A DNA stretch of 21,616 nt from Nitrospinaceae bacterium (lineage in GTDB: Bacteria > Nitrospinota > Nitrospinia > Nitrospinales > VA-1): assembly GCA_029937635.1 (NCBI GenBank), contig JAPYPM010000007.1:1-21616 (forward strand), given 5' to 3'. Every line of letters starts with the position of its first letter. The stretch's first letter is position 1. The notes below the pieces were generated by a model that worked only from the letters and a program-made list of their open reading frames with translations, was not told the DNA's origin and searched no databases. Shown piece after piece: positions 8,766 through 15,427 of the stretch. The position numbers and the translations under genes were made by a program.

Positions 8766-8771
8766 AATTGT

Positions 8772-8975
8772 ATGGGAACTACTGAGCCTAAACACGAAAA
8801 AAATTTTCAGCTTTTCCAGAGGATTAAATTATTTGGCTCTAAGTACAAGGGAGAAATAGGGCTTGGCGTTCTTATTTTATACGTCTTTTTACTCGGTCTT
8901 GGCACAGTGGGTGAAGTCTGGGATGTTGAGTGGATTCTTGACCTACCTCTTTTCCGCCCCCCTGGCAAATATTAA
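8772..8975 (+). CDS. small single-span membrane protein between etfB and etfA
   Basis: A 67-residue predicted protein that I do not recognise. Residues 1-28 are polar and basic (K8, K11, R17, K19, K24, K26), then one hydrophobic segment covers about residues 29-47 (GLGVLILYVFLLGLGTVG). An acidic, tryptophan-containing tail EVWDVEWILDLP and an ending FRPPGKY follow. By the positive-inside rule the N-terminus should face the cytoplasm. It lies in the gap between the two ETF subunit genes on the same strand, 54 nt after etfB and 139 nt before etfA, so it could be co-expressed with them and might link ETF to the membrane. That role is inference. No clear Shine-Dalgarno precedes the ATG. The ordered charge and hydrophobic layout argues against a random reading frame. 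Confidence 0.62.
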   Translation: MGTTEPKHEKNFQLFQRIKLFGSKYKGEIGLGVLILYVFLLGLGTVGEVWDVEWILDLPLFRPPGKY

Positions 8976-9114
8976 ATCTATCAAATAATGTTTTCGTCCG
9001 CATTGCTCAAGTACTAACATTATCCCAAACATCCCGAAAGTAGTAAGTTAAAAAAACTAAGCGTGTTGTGCCTGCTTTTAATAGATTTCTTTAAAACTTG
9101 AATGCTCAGAACTT

Positions 9115-10116
9115 ATGATCGTACCCAAAAATATTTTGGTTTTTGTTGAGTTGGGGGAAAATGCTATCAAGCCTTTTGCTTTTGAGGCAATTTATGCTGC
9201 TCGGATTTTAGCGGACGCTTTAGGTGGTTCTGTTGTTGCCCTGTGCCTCGGAATAGAGAAGCACTTGGCAGATTCTCTTGTTCATTGGGGTGCCGATAGT
9301 GTTAAAATTCTTGTGAACCCGCTTTTTGAAACGATTACTTTGGAAAAAGCTCTTTTAGCTATTACACCACTAGTTAAAGATCAGAAACCGTATGCGGTCT
9401 TTTTTTCCGCAACAACTTATGGGAAAGAACTCGCCGCTTCTTTGTCCGCCAAGCTAAACGTTGGTTTGCTTACAGATTGCGTTTCTATCGATTTAGGTAA
9501 ACAGGGAGAAATGTTAGTTCGACGTCCGGTCTATGCAAGTAAAGCCATTTCCCATGTCACTTTGCAAGGTTCAGGTCCCCATATTTTAAGTTTGCGGCAA
9601 AACGTATTTCGTGGACCTGGCCCAGATATTTCCCGAACAGGAAAAGTGGAGTTAATAGATTTCAAGATCCCCAATGATCGATTGTTTCTTAAGATACGAG
9701 AAGTCGTTAGGGAGTCAGGGGGTCAAATAGATGTTACAGAAGCTCGCGTAGTTGTTTCCGGGGGACTGGGCATGCAGCAACCAGAGAATTTTAAATTTTT
9801 GGAGGATCTAGCTCAGGTGCTTCACGGTGCAGTAGGAGCCAGTAGGCCTGTGGTGGATAACGGATGGAGAAACTATTCTAATCAGATAGGACAGACGGGG
9901 AGAACTGTTCAGCCAGATTTATATATAGCATGCGGTATTTCAGGTTCGGTACAACACCTTGCCGGAATGTCTGCAGCCAAGTGCATAATTGCGATAAATA
10001 AAGATCCTAATGCTCCCATTTTTTCTGTGGCTGACTATGGAATAATTGGGGATGCTTTGGAGATCCTGCCTCTGTTAACCGAGGAGTTTCGAAAAGTTTT
10101 AGGTTCATCAGTCTGA
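9115..10116 (+). CDS. etfA: electron transfer flavoprotein subunit alpha
   Basis: FAD-binding alpha subunit of ETF, 333 residues. The N-terminal domain (about 1-190) has the ETF alpha/beta fold. The C-terminal FAD domain is unmistakable: VVSGGLGMQQPENFKFLEDLA near 212-232, GAVGASRPVVDNGW, QIGQTGRTVQPDLYIACGISGSVQHLAGM with the conserved G-R-T-V and S-G-x-x-Q-H FAD-contacting residues, then AINKDPNAPIFSVADYGIIGD. It pairs with EtfB encoded upstream. The ATG has no recognisable Shine-Dalgarno. A hairpin with a T-rich tail follows the stop codon, so the etf transcript probably ends before rsmG at least part of the time. Confidence 0.96.
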   Translation: MIVPKNILVFVELGENAIKPFAFEAIYAARILADALGGSVVALCLGIEKHLADSLVHWGADSVKILVNPLFETITLEKALLAITPLVKDQKPYAVFFSATTYGKELAASLSAKLNVGLLTDCVSIDLGKQGEMLVRRPVYASKAISHVTLQGSGPHILSLRQNVFRGPGPDISRTGKVELIDFKIPNDRLFLKIREVVRESGGQIDVTEARVVVSGGLGMQQPENFKFLEDLAQVLHGAVGASRPVVDNGWRNYSNQIGQTGRTVQPDLYIACGISGSVQHLAGMSAAKCIIAINKDPNAPIFSVADYGIIGDALEILPLLTEEFRKVLGSSV

Positions 10117-10121
10117 TTGTT

Positions 10122-10150
10122 GCCTTCAACTACGAAGGCTTATTTTTATT
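10122..10150 (+). terminator. intrinsic-terminator-like hairpin after etfA, overlapping rsmG leader
   Basis: Stem GCCTTC (10122-10127) pairs with GAAGGC (10134-10139) over a 6-nt loop, followed directly by the T-rich run to 10150. The rsmG ATG begins at 10151, so the 3' arm (GAAGG, 11 nt upstream) is also the best Shine-Dalgarno for rsmG. It could end the etf transcript, gate rsmG translation, or both. Confidence 0.6.
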
Positions 10151-10795
10151 ATGAAAAATCGTCTAATCGATCTTTTAAATGACGGTTTAATTGATATAGG
10201 TTCAGATTTTTCAATAGAGTTAGCGGCCGAACACCTGATACTTTACTTGAGGGAATGGAAGCGTTGGAATTCAAAAATCAACCTGACAGCAGAACGTGAC
10301 GAATTATCAGTTATAAATAAACACATTTACGAATCCTTTCAATATGCCCGGGTTATTCCACCATCCGGTTTGTTAGTAGACATCGGTAGCGGGGCTGGTT
10401 TTCCTGCTATACCCGTTAAAATTATTCGCCCAAAGGTTGAAGTTGACCTTATTGAAAGCCAGCGTAAGAGGGCTAGTTTCCTTAAAACAGCTATTCGTTC
10501 TATTAAGTTACCCAGCATTCAGTGTTTTCATGGTCGAGTTGCGGATTTTCCAGAGTTTGTTGGGAAATACGATTTTGTAACTTTGCGGCACGTAGTCGAA
10601 CCAAAGTTAAGTTTGCATCTAGGGGTTCGTCTTTTAAGCGGCGGCGGCAGCTTAGTTTTACAGACTAGCCGCGACTATTTCTTTCAGCCCGATTTTCTTA
10701 ATGCCCTTTTGCTTTCGCTCACGGATGAAATTTTTTTTGAAGGGCCGGATAACTCACATTCTAAAGTCATGGTCTTTAAGCGTAGCCTTGTCTAA
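10151..10795 (+). CDS. rsmG: 16S rRNA (guanine-N7)-methyltransferase RsmG
   Basis: SAM-dependent methyltransferase (formerly GidB) that makes m7G at position 527 (E. coli numbering) of 16S rRNA, 214 residues, the usual size. The N-terminal helices include LREWKRWNSKINLTAERDE, typical of the family. The Rossmann SAM site is VDIGSGAGFPAIP at 76-88, followed by DLIESQRKRASFLK at 99-112 and the RHVVEPK stretch. The start is ATG at 10151; its only Shine-Dalgarno candidate lies in the 3' arm of the upstream hairpin. It is followed by the parS sites and parA-parB, an order common in origin regions of many bacteria. Confidence 0.96.
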   Translation: MKNRLIDLLNDGLIDIGSDFSIELAAEHLILYLREWKRWNSKINLTAERDELSVINKHIYESFQYARVIPPSGLLVDIGSGAGFPAIPVKIIRPKVEVDLIESQRKRASFLKTAIRSIKLPSIQCFHGRVADFPEFVGKYDFVTLRHVVEPKLSLHLGVRLLSGGGSLVLQTSRDYFFQPDFLNALLLSLTDEIFFEGPDNSHSKVMVFKRSLV

Positions 10796-10827
10796 AATAA
10801 TTTCACCATTCGCAATCAGAGTGCAAT

Positions 10828-10843
10828 TGTTTCACGTGAAACA
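10828..10843. promoter_or_regulatory. parS site 1 (TGTTTCACGTGAAACA)
   Basis: This is an exact match to the 16-bp palindromic parS consensus known from chromosomal ParB systems. It lies just upstream of parA. It is the ParB loading site from which ParB clamps spread, and ParB here may also repress the adjacent parAB promoter. Confidence 0.95.
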
Positions 10844-10872
10844 TGTGTGTTTTTGTTTTCGGAAGACCCTGA

Positions 10873-10888
10873 TGTTCCACGTGGAACA
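10873..10888. promoter_or_regulatory. parS site 2 (TGTTCCACGTGGAACA)
   Basis: A perfect palindrome fitting TGTTNCACGTGNAACA, 45 bp centre to centre from site 1. The outer flanks are mirror images (CAAT before site 1, ATTG after site 2). Two sites this close form a small cluster upstream of parA. Confidence 0.93.
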
Positions 10889-10964
10889 ATTGTTAAAGTT
10901 AGAAATTGTATAGGGTTTGTGCTACTCTGCTCTAAAATTTGGTTTTAGGGAGAGTTGGCCGTTT

Positions 10965-11819
10965 ATGGGGAAAATAATAAGCGTTGCGAATCAAAAAGGT
11001 GGGGTTGGAAAAACCACAACAGCCGTTAATCTTGCCGCTTGCTTGGCCCTGTCTGGCAGAAAAGTCCTAGTGGTTGATATGGATCCTCAAGGAAATGCTT
11101 CAAGTGGGCTTGGGATTAATCTTAAAGAAAATCAAAGGGGAGTTTACGAGTTGCTAGCGGACGATCTCTCTCTTGATCTGGTTGTTTATCCCACAGAAAT
11201 TGACACCTTAAAGATTATTCCTTCAAATGTAGAGTTAGCTGGAGCTGAAATTGAGTTAGTAGAGAGGGCTCACAGGGAAAAAATCCTTAGTACGGCTTTA
11301 AACGGAGTGACTGAAGAGTATGAGTATGTGGTTATAGACTGCCCTCCTTCCTTGGGTCTTCTTACTCTTAACGCGCTGACAGCATCAAATTCTGTTCTTA
11401 TTCCTATGCAGTGTGAGTATTACGCTCTACAGGGATTGAGCCATTTGCTAAAAACCTTACAATTAATTAAAAAATCACTGAACCCGACCCTTACAATAGA
11501 GGGCATAGTCCTTACAATGTTTGATAGTCGTACGTTATTAACCGGTCAGGTAGAAAGTCAAGTGAGGAAGTATTTTAGTGAATATCTAATGAAAACTATT
11601 ATTCCAAGGAATATACGTCTGAGCGAAGCCCCAAGTCATGGGAAGCCAATAGTTTTATATGCTAATCGATCTAAGGGATCCGACTCTTATGTTGAATTAG
11701 CCAAGGAAGTAATTAAGCGGACAAAAGGCGAAATGGTTTTTCCTAAGGTAGAACCAGAGGAAATTGCTTATGAAGAATGGATAAAAGAAAATAAGCTCAG
11801 GGATTTTTCAAAAAAATAG
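10965..11819 (+). CDS. parA: chromosome partitioning ATPase ParA (Soj)
   Basis: ParA-family ATPase that segregates the ParB-parS complex, 284 residues from the chosen start. It has a deviant Walker A KGGVGKTT at 11-18 with the signature lysine, DMDPQGN at 38-44, and VIDCPPS at 123-129. I chose ATG 10965 because the protein then begins MGKIISVANQKGG, as ParA proteins usually do. A longer frame from a TTG at 10917 adds 16 unconserved residues. AGGGAGA lies about 11 nt upstream. The C-terminus carries about 28 extra residues (FPKVEPEEIAYEEWIKENK) beyond a typical Soj. parB follows after 48 nt, and parS sites lie upstream. Confidence 0.96.
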   Translation: MGKIISVANQKGGVGKTTTAVNLAACLALSGRKVLVVDMDPQGNASSGLGINLKENQRGVYELLADDLSLDLVVYPTEIDTLKIIPSNVELAGAEIELVERAHREKILSTALNGVTEEYEYVVIDCPPSLGLLTLNALTASNSVLIPMQCEYYALQGLSHLLKTLQLIKKSLNPTLTIEGIVLTMFDSRTLLTGQVESQVRKYFSEYLMKTIIPRNIRLSEAPSHGKPIVLYANRSKGSDSYVELAKEVIKRTKGEMVFPKVEPEEIAYEEWIKENKLRDFSKK

Positions 11820-11867
11820 ATTACCTGATATGATCTTAACGGAGATAACATAAATAGAGAATTGCAT

Positions 11868-12722
11868 ATGAATCGAAAAGCTTTGGGAAGGGGAATAGAG
11901 GCACTGATCCCTAGTTTTAAGCAGGATACGCCTGATGGTGAACACGCTACCGGACCGGTAGAACTACTGATTGATGAAATAGTCCCAAACCCGTTACAGC
12001 CAAGAAAATATTTTAATGATGCCCATCTTGAAGAGCTTGAAAATTCCATAAGAGAACATGGAGTTATTCAACCAATTATAGTACAAAAGGGTCTAAAGTC
12101 TTATGAACTTATAGTTGGCGAACGCCGTTGGCGTGCTAGTAAAAAAGTAGGGCTCAAAAAAATTCCAGCCGTTGTACGTGAGGCTACTGATACAGAGTCT
12201 CTTGAGCTTGCTTTGATCGAAAATCTTAATAGGCAAGACCTTAATCCTATTGAAGAGGCTGATGGTTATGCACGTTTAGCAAAGGACTTTAAGCTTACCC
12301 AGGAAAAAATTGCTCAACGTATGGGGAAAAGTAGGGAGTCTGTAGCCAATGCAATGAGGCTTCTTAAGCTACCCCGTAAAGTAAAAGAAGATATTATTGG
12401 TGGGCGATTAACAATGGGACATGGGCGAGCCCTTTTGAGCCTAAAAAACGAAAAAGATGTTGAGGTTTTAAGGAAAAAAATCGTAAGACAAACGTTAAAT
12501 GTTCGGGAGACAGAAGCTCTGGTCAATAAGACTCATCAGAATACAGAGAGTCCTCTAAGGGAAAAACCTAAAAAAAATATCTTCATCAAAAAATTGGAAA
12601 CCGAATTGGAGCGAAGATTGGGTACGAAAGTAAAAATTGATCCAAGTATAAAAGGTGGTAAAGTGATCATTAATTATTATTCAGATGATGATTTAGAACG
12701 TATCCGAAGATTAATTAATTAG
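11868..12722 (+). CDS. parB: chromosome partitioning protein ParB (Spo0J)
   Basis: CTP-dependent DNA clamp that loads at parS, 284 residues. The N-terminal LGRGIEALI (6-14) is the ParA-stimulating peptide. The CTP-binding domain has NPLQPRK and the GERRWRA motif at about 84-90, followed by ENLNRQDLNPIEEA. The helix-turn-helix that reads parS (LTQEKIAQRMGKSRESVANAMRLL) follows at about 143-166. The C-terminal dimerisation part is LETELERRLGTKVKI to the end. ATG 11868 gives the standard MNRKALGRG start; a TTG two codons upstream is less likely. It forms an operon with parA and probably with the downstream bactofilin gene. Confidence 0.97.
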   Translation: MNRKALGRGIEALIPSFKQDTPDGEHATGPVELLIDEIVPNPLQPRKYFNDAHLEELENSIREHGVIQPIIVQKGLKSYELIVGERRWRASKKVGLKKIPAVVREATDTESLELALIENLNRQDLNPIEEADGYARLAKDFKLTQEKIAQRMGKSRESVANAMRLLKLPRKVKEDIIGGRLTMGHGRALLSLKNEKDVEVLRKKIVRQTLNVRETEALVNKTHQNTESPLREKPKKNIFIKKLETELERRLGTKVKIDPSIKGGKVIINYYSDDDLERIRRLIN

Positions 12723-12768
12723 ATTACAGAAAATTTTTCGGATATAGATATAGTAACAGGAGAAATAA

Positions 12769-13152
12769 ATGGTTAAAAAAAACGATGAATTACCAATAAA
12801 AGCTTATCTCGGAATAGATGCTTTCTTTAAAGGGACATTAAGCTTTGATGGTATTGTGAGAATTGACGGTAAGTTTGAGGGTAAAATAAAGACGATAGAC
12901 ACTCTCGTTGTTGGCGAGACAGGTGAGATAATAGCAGATATTGAGGTAGGTATTCTTGTTTGCAAGGGAAAGTTGCAGGGGACTGTATTAGCAAAGGAAA
13001 AAATAGAAATGCATCCAGCAAGTACAATTATAGGAGATGTGAAGACACCAGCCGTGAGCATAGAGCTAGGTGCTGTTCTTGATGGACATTTAAATATGAC
13101 AGAAAAAGAGAGCAAAAAAGTTATTAACCTCGTAGAACAGAAGAAACAATAA
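12769..13152 (+). CDS. bactofilin
   Basis: Bactofilin (DUF583/PF04519) cytoskeletal protein, 127 residues, which polymerises without nucleotide through a beta-helix. The core from about residue 12 to 110 shows the repeating short beta-rung pattern: GTLSFDGIVRIDGKFEGKI, LVVGETGEIIADIEVG, VCKGKLQGTVLAKEKIEM, TIIGDVKTPAVSIELGAVLDG. Short polar termini flank it, as usual. A good GGAG lies 7 nt before the ATG. It is 46 nt after parB, so it is probably the third gene of the par operon. In some bacteria bactofilins organise ParAB-parS positioning or local wall synthesis, which would suit its place between parAB and a downstream transpeptidase. No membrane-targeting segment is obvious. Confidence 0.93.
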   Translation: MVKKNDELPIKAYLGIDAFFKGTLSFDGIVRIDGKFEGKIKTIDTLVVGETGEIIADIEVGILVCKGKLQGTVLAKEKIEMHPASTIIGDVKTPAVSIELGAVLDGHLNMTEKESKKVINLVEQKKQ

Positions 13153-13189
13153 ATTACTATTTATAAGATTGATAGATTATTTACTCTCG

Positions 13190-13220
13190 GGCTTCACGTA
13201 TAATCTTTAAGCCATTTTTT
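13190..13220 (+). terminator. possible intrinsic terminator after bactofilin
   Basis: GGCTT (13190-13194) pairs with AAGCC (13209-13213) across a 14-nt loop and is followed by A and six T (13215-13220). The stem is short and the loop long, so it is a weak candidate. Its position at the end of parA-parB-bactofilin supports it. Confidence 0.4.
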
Positions 13221-13244
13221 AAAAAGTGCTAAATATAATTCAGG

Positions 13245-13964
13245 ATGAGTAATACAAAAGAAGTGGCTGAAGAATTAGGAACCTTATATATTGTAAGTAC
13301 TCCGATTGGTAATTTAAGAGATGCTACTCACCGTTCATTGGAGGTTCTTAGTGATGTTGACTTAATTGCTGCAGAAGATACAAGGCGGACTTCTATCTTG
13401 TTAAAGCATTATAATATCCAGACACCTCTTTCAAGCTTTAACAGTTATAATCAAGTTAAAAAATCTGGTGGGTTGATTGCTCGTCTTAAAGAAGGGCAAG
13501 ACTTAGCACTTGTGTCAGATGCTGGCACACCTGGAGTTTCGGATCCTCTTTATCACTTGGTAAAGGCCGCGCTCCATGAACGAATACCTTTAGTTTCGCT
13601 TCCAGGTCCATCGTCTGTATTGGTTGCACTCACAGTATCAGGTCTGCCGATTAATCGTTTTGTGTTTGAAGGCTTTCTCCCCCGTAAAAAAGGGCGTAAA
13701 AAATTAATAGAAGAGTTAACACAAGAAAAAAGAACCATTGTAATTTTTGAATCACCACACAGAATAGTGAAAACCCTAAATGAACTTTCCAAAGTCATGG
13801 GTGACCGTGAAGCTGTTATAGCAAGAGAGTTGACTAAACTTTACGAGGAAGTGATTCGAGGAACCCTAGGATCTCTAGCAGTTATGGCTGAAAAAAAAAA
13901 ATTAAAAGGTGAAATCACACTTGTAATTTCTGGGGCTCCAAAGACTAAAAATAGAGAGAATTAA
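13245..13964 (+). CDS. rsmI: 16S rRNA (cytidine-2'-O)-methyltransferase RsmI
   Basis: SAM-dependent tetrapyrrole-methylase-fold enzyme that 2'-O-methylates C1402 of 16S rRNA, 239 residues. Family motifs are TPIGNL at 19-24, AEDTR at 43-47, VSDAGTPGVSDP at 90-101, then LPGPSS, FEGFLPRKKGRK and FESPHRI. Shorter than the E. coli enzyme because it stops soon after the methyltransferase fold, lacking most of the C-terminal extension. The ATG at 13245 directly follows CAGG, too close to serve as a Shine-Dalgarno; a GTG seven codons in (13263) is possible but no better supported. The stop codon abuts the start of the next gene, so the two are probably translationally coupled. Confidence 0.95.
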   Translation: MSNTKEVAEELGTLYIVSTPIGNLRDATHRSLEVLSDVDLIAAEDTRRTSILLKHYNIQTPLSSFNSYNQVKKSGGLIARLKEGQDLALVSDAGTPGVSDPLYHLVKAALHERIPLVSLPGPSSVLVALTVSGLPINRFVFEGFLPRKKGRKKLIEELTQEKRTIVIFESPHRIVKTLNELSKVMGDREAVIARELTKLYEEVIRGTLGSLAVMAEKKKLKGEITLVISGAPKTKNREN

Positions 13965-15287
13965 ATGAGTGTTATTTCGATTATTGGACATAAAGGAGGT
14001 GTGGGGAAAACCACATTGTCTATAAATATAGCTGCCGCAATAACTAAAGCAATGCATTCAAGTAATACTAACAAACCAATTTGTTTATTAGATCTAGACT
14101 TAAGATTACCAACCATTACAGAAATCCTAAATAGTCATCCTCAGAAAACATTTTTTAATCTATTTGAACTGTTGGCTAATCGAACTTATCAACTAGATTT
14201 TTTACGAAATCTGTATCAAATTCTAATTCCTTTTAAAGAATATAAAATAGGGGCTATTGCCAAGGAAAACCCTCGCTTATTAAAAAGTATTGCTAAATAT
14301 AAAAATTTGAATGAAGAGTTATTTAATCATGCTGAGTTTGAATTTGGAGATCAAATACACGAATTGTTCCTGATGCGTGGAGAAATTGAACGTCCCTCTG
14401 ATTTAAAAAGAAGAGATGTTACCCAATTGTTTAATCGTATTGATATTAACAAATTTAAAAACACATTGCGTGAATATGAGGGCAATGCACGACCAGATAT
14501 AAGTGATTATATTTCTTACATCGAGGAATACGGTTTTGCAATTCTGGGAGGAGAGGTGCCCATTCTTGGGAAAAAGAAACATCGCCAGCGTATTAACGAA
14601 CCAGAGTTTCTGGCCTTATTTATAGAGTTTATCCAAGAGGTATGCGAAAAATTTAAACATGTAATATTAGATACTCCGGCAGGTGGAGTCAACCACCTGT
14701 CGTCCATAATGAACTCAATAGACCAGATTTTATTTGTGTTCGATGTAAGTAATACCGTAGCTGTTAAAGGGAGTATCGACTCCATACATACATTTATGGA
14801 TTATTATGAAGATTTTTATGAAAATTATAAGAATGGACTTTTGACTGGTATGGATAAGACTTATGTTGATCGGATAATTGCCTCAAGGGGTGAGAAAGCA
14901 GTTGAACAGAGATTAGAAACTAAAAAAATGTGCATTGTTTTTAACCGTAGTCAGAAAACTAATGAAGTCACTCAATGTCTAGACCAATTAAGGGAATATC
15001 TAGATACACTAGATAAATATGAGAAGTATAGAGACCGTATTTACCTAGTTGGATTAATTCCAAATAACAAGGTTATAAATATCACAAACAATCGAGGGGG
15101 CTTATTTTATGGTAAGGATAAAAAGTTGTCGGATAGAATAGACTCCATTGCCAAAAACATTATTGATCCAAATGTAACCTGCCCAACCCTTGCAAACTCT
15201 AACAAGGAAATCATTTCATCTCTTGAAAAAAAATCCACACTTAGTTTTCGTAAAACCTATAGTCGTATTGCGAGTAGTTTAAGTTGA
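13965..15287 (+). CDS. MinD/ParA-family ATPase with large internal insertion
   Basis: SIMIBI-class ATPase of 440 residues, clearly in the MinD/ParA superfamily but in no subfamily I recognise. It has a deviant Walker A KGGVGKTT at 10-17 with signature K10, switch I LLDLDLRLPT at 41-50, switch II VILDTPAGG at 233-241, a nucleotide-contact strand IVFNRS at 324-329, and VGLIPNN at 362-368. Between switch I and the strand FAILGGEVP (191-199) lie about 140 residues, where MinD has about 45. The extra part is charged and helical (for example LLKSIAKYKNLNEELF, SDLKRRDVTQLFNRID). ATG follows the rsmI stop with no gap. A membrane-anchored L,D-transpeptidase lies downstream, so a role in positioning an envelope enzyme is plausible, but that is inference. 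Confidence 0.82.
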   Translation: MSVISIIGHKGGVGKTTLSINIAAAITKAMHSSNTNKPICLLDLDLRLPTITEILNSHPQKTFFNLFELLANRTYQLDFLRNLYQILIPFKEYKIGAIAKENPRLLKSIAKYKNLNEELFNHAEFEFGDQIHELFLMRGEIERPSDLKRRDVTQLFNRIDINKFKNTLREYEGNARPDISDYISYIEEYGFAILGGEVPILGKKKHRQRINEPEFLALFIEFIQEVCEKFKHVILDTPAGGVNHLSSIMNSIDQILFVFDVSNTVAVKGSIDSIHTFMDYYEDFYENYKNGLLTGMDKTYVDRIIASRGEKAVEQRLETKKMCIVFNRSQKTNEVTQCLDQLREYLDTLDKYEKYRDRIYLVGLIPNNKVINITNNRGGLFYGKDKKLSDRIDSIAKNIIDPNVTCPTLANSNKEIISSLEKKSTLSFRKTYSRIASSLS

Positions 15288-15427
15288 CCTACCAGCAGCC
15301 AATTAATATCTTGTGATTCAATGATTTCTAGATAAAATAAAAAACAATAATCATAGAGTGGGAATTTATTATCCACTTGTGGTTCTATAACATTAAAATT
15401 TTAAGCTCACTTTTTATTAAGTCAAAC

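Noticed and set aside
10701..10913. 70-residue plus-strand frame over the rsmG end and parS sites
   Set aside because: It overlaps rsmG in another frame and its 3' half is simply the translated parS palindromes (repeated FHV-type words), so it is not a gene.
10917..10964. Upstream TTG start for ParA adding 16 residues
   Set aside because: The added residues are not ParA-like, while ATG 10965 gives the standard N-terminus right before the Walker A segment.
15370..15380. TTATCCACTTG as a DnaA box before the transpeptidase gene
   Set aside because: One mismatch (TTATCCACT), isolated, about 8 kb from dnaA, and it is half of a small CCAC-TT-GTGG palindrome; chance is likely.
15377..15427. TTG start extending the transpeptidase by 17 residues
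   Set aside because: Kept only as an alternative: no Shine-Dalgarno, and ATG 15428 is in frame. Neither start is well supported, so this remains open.
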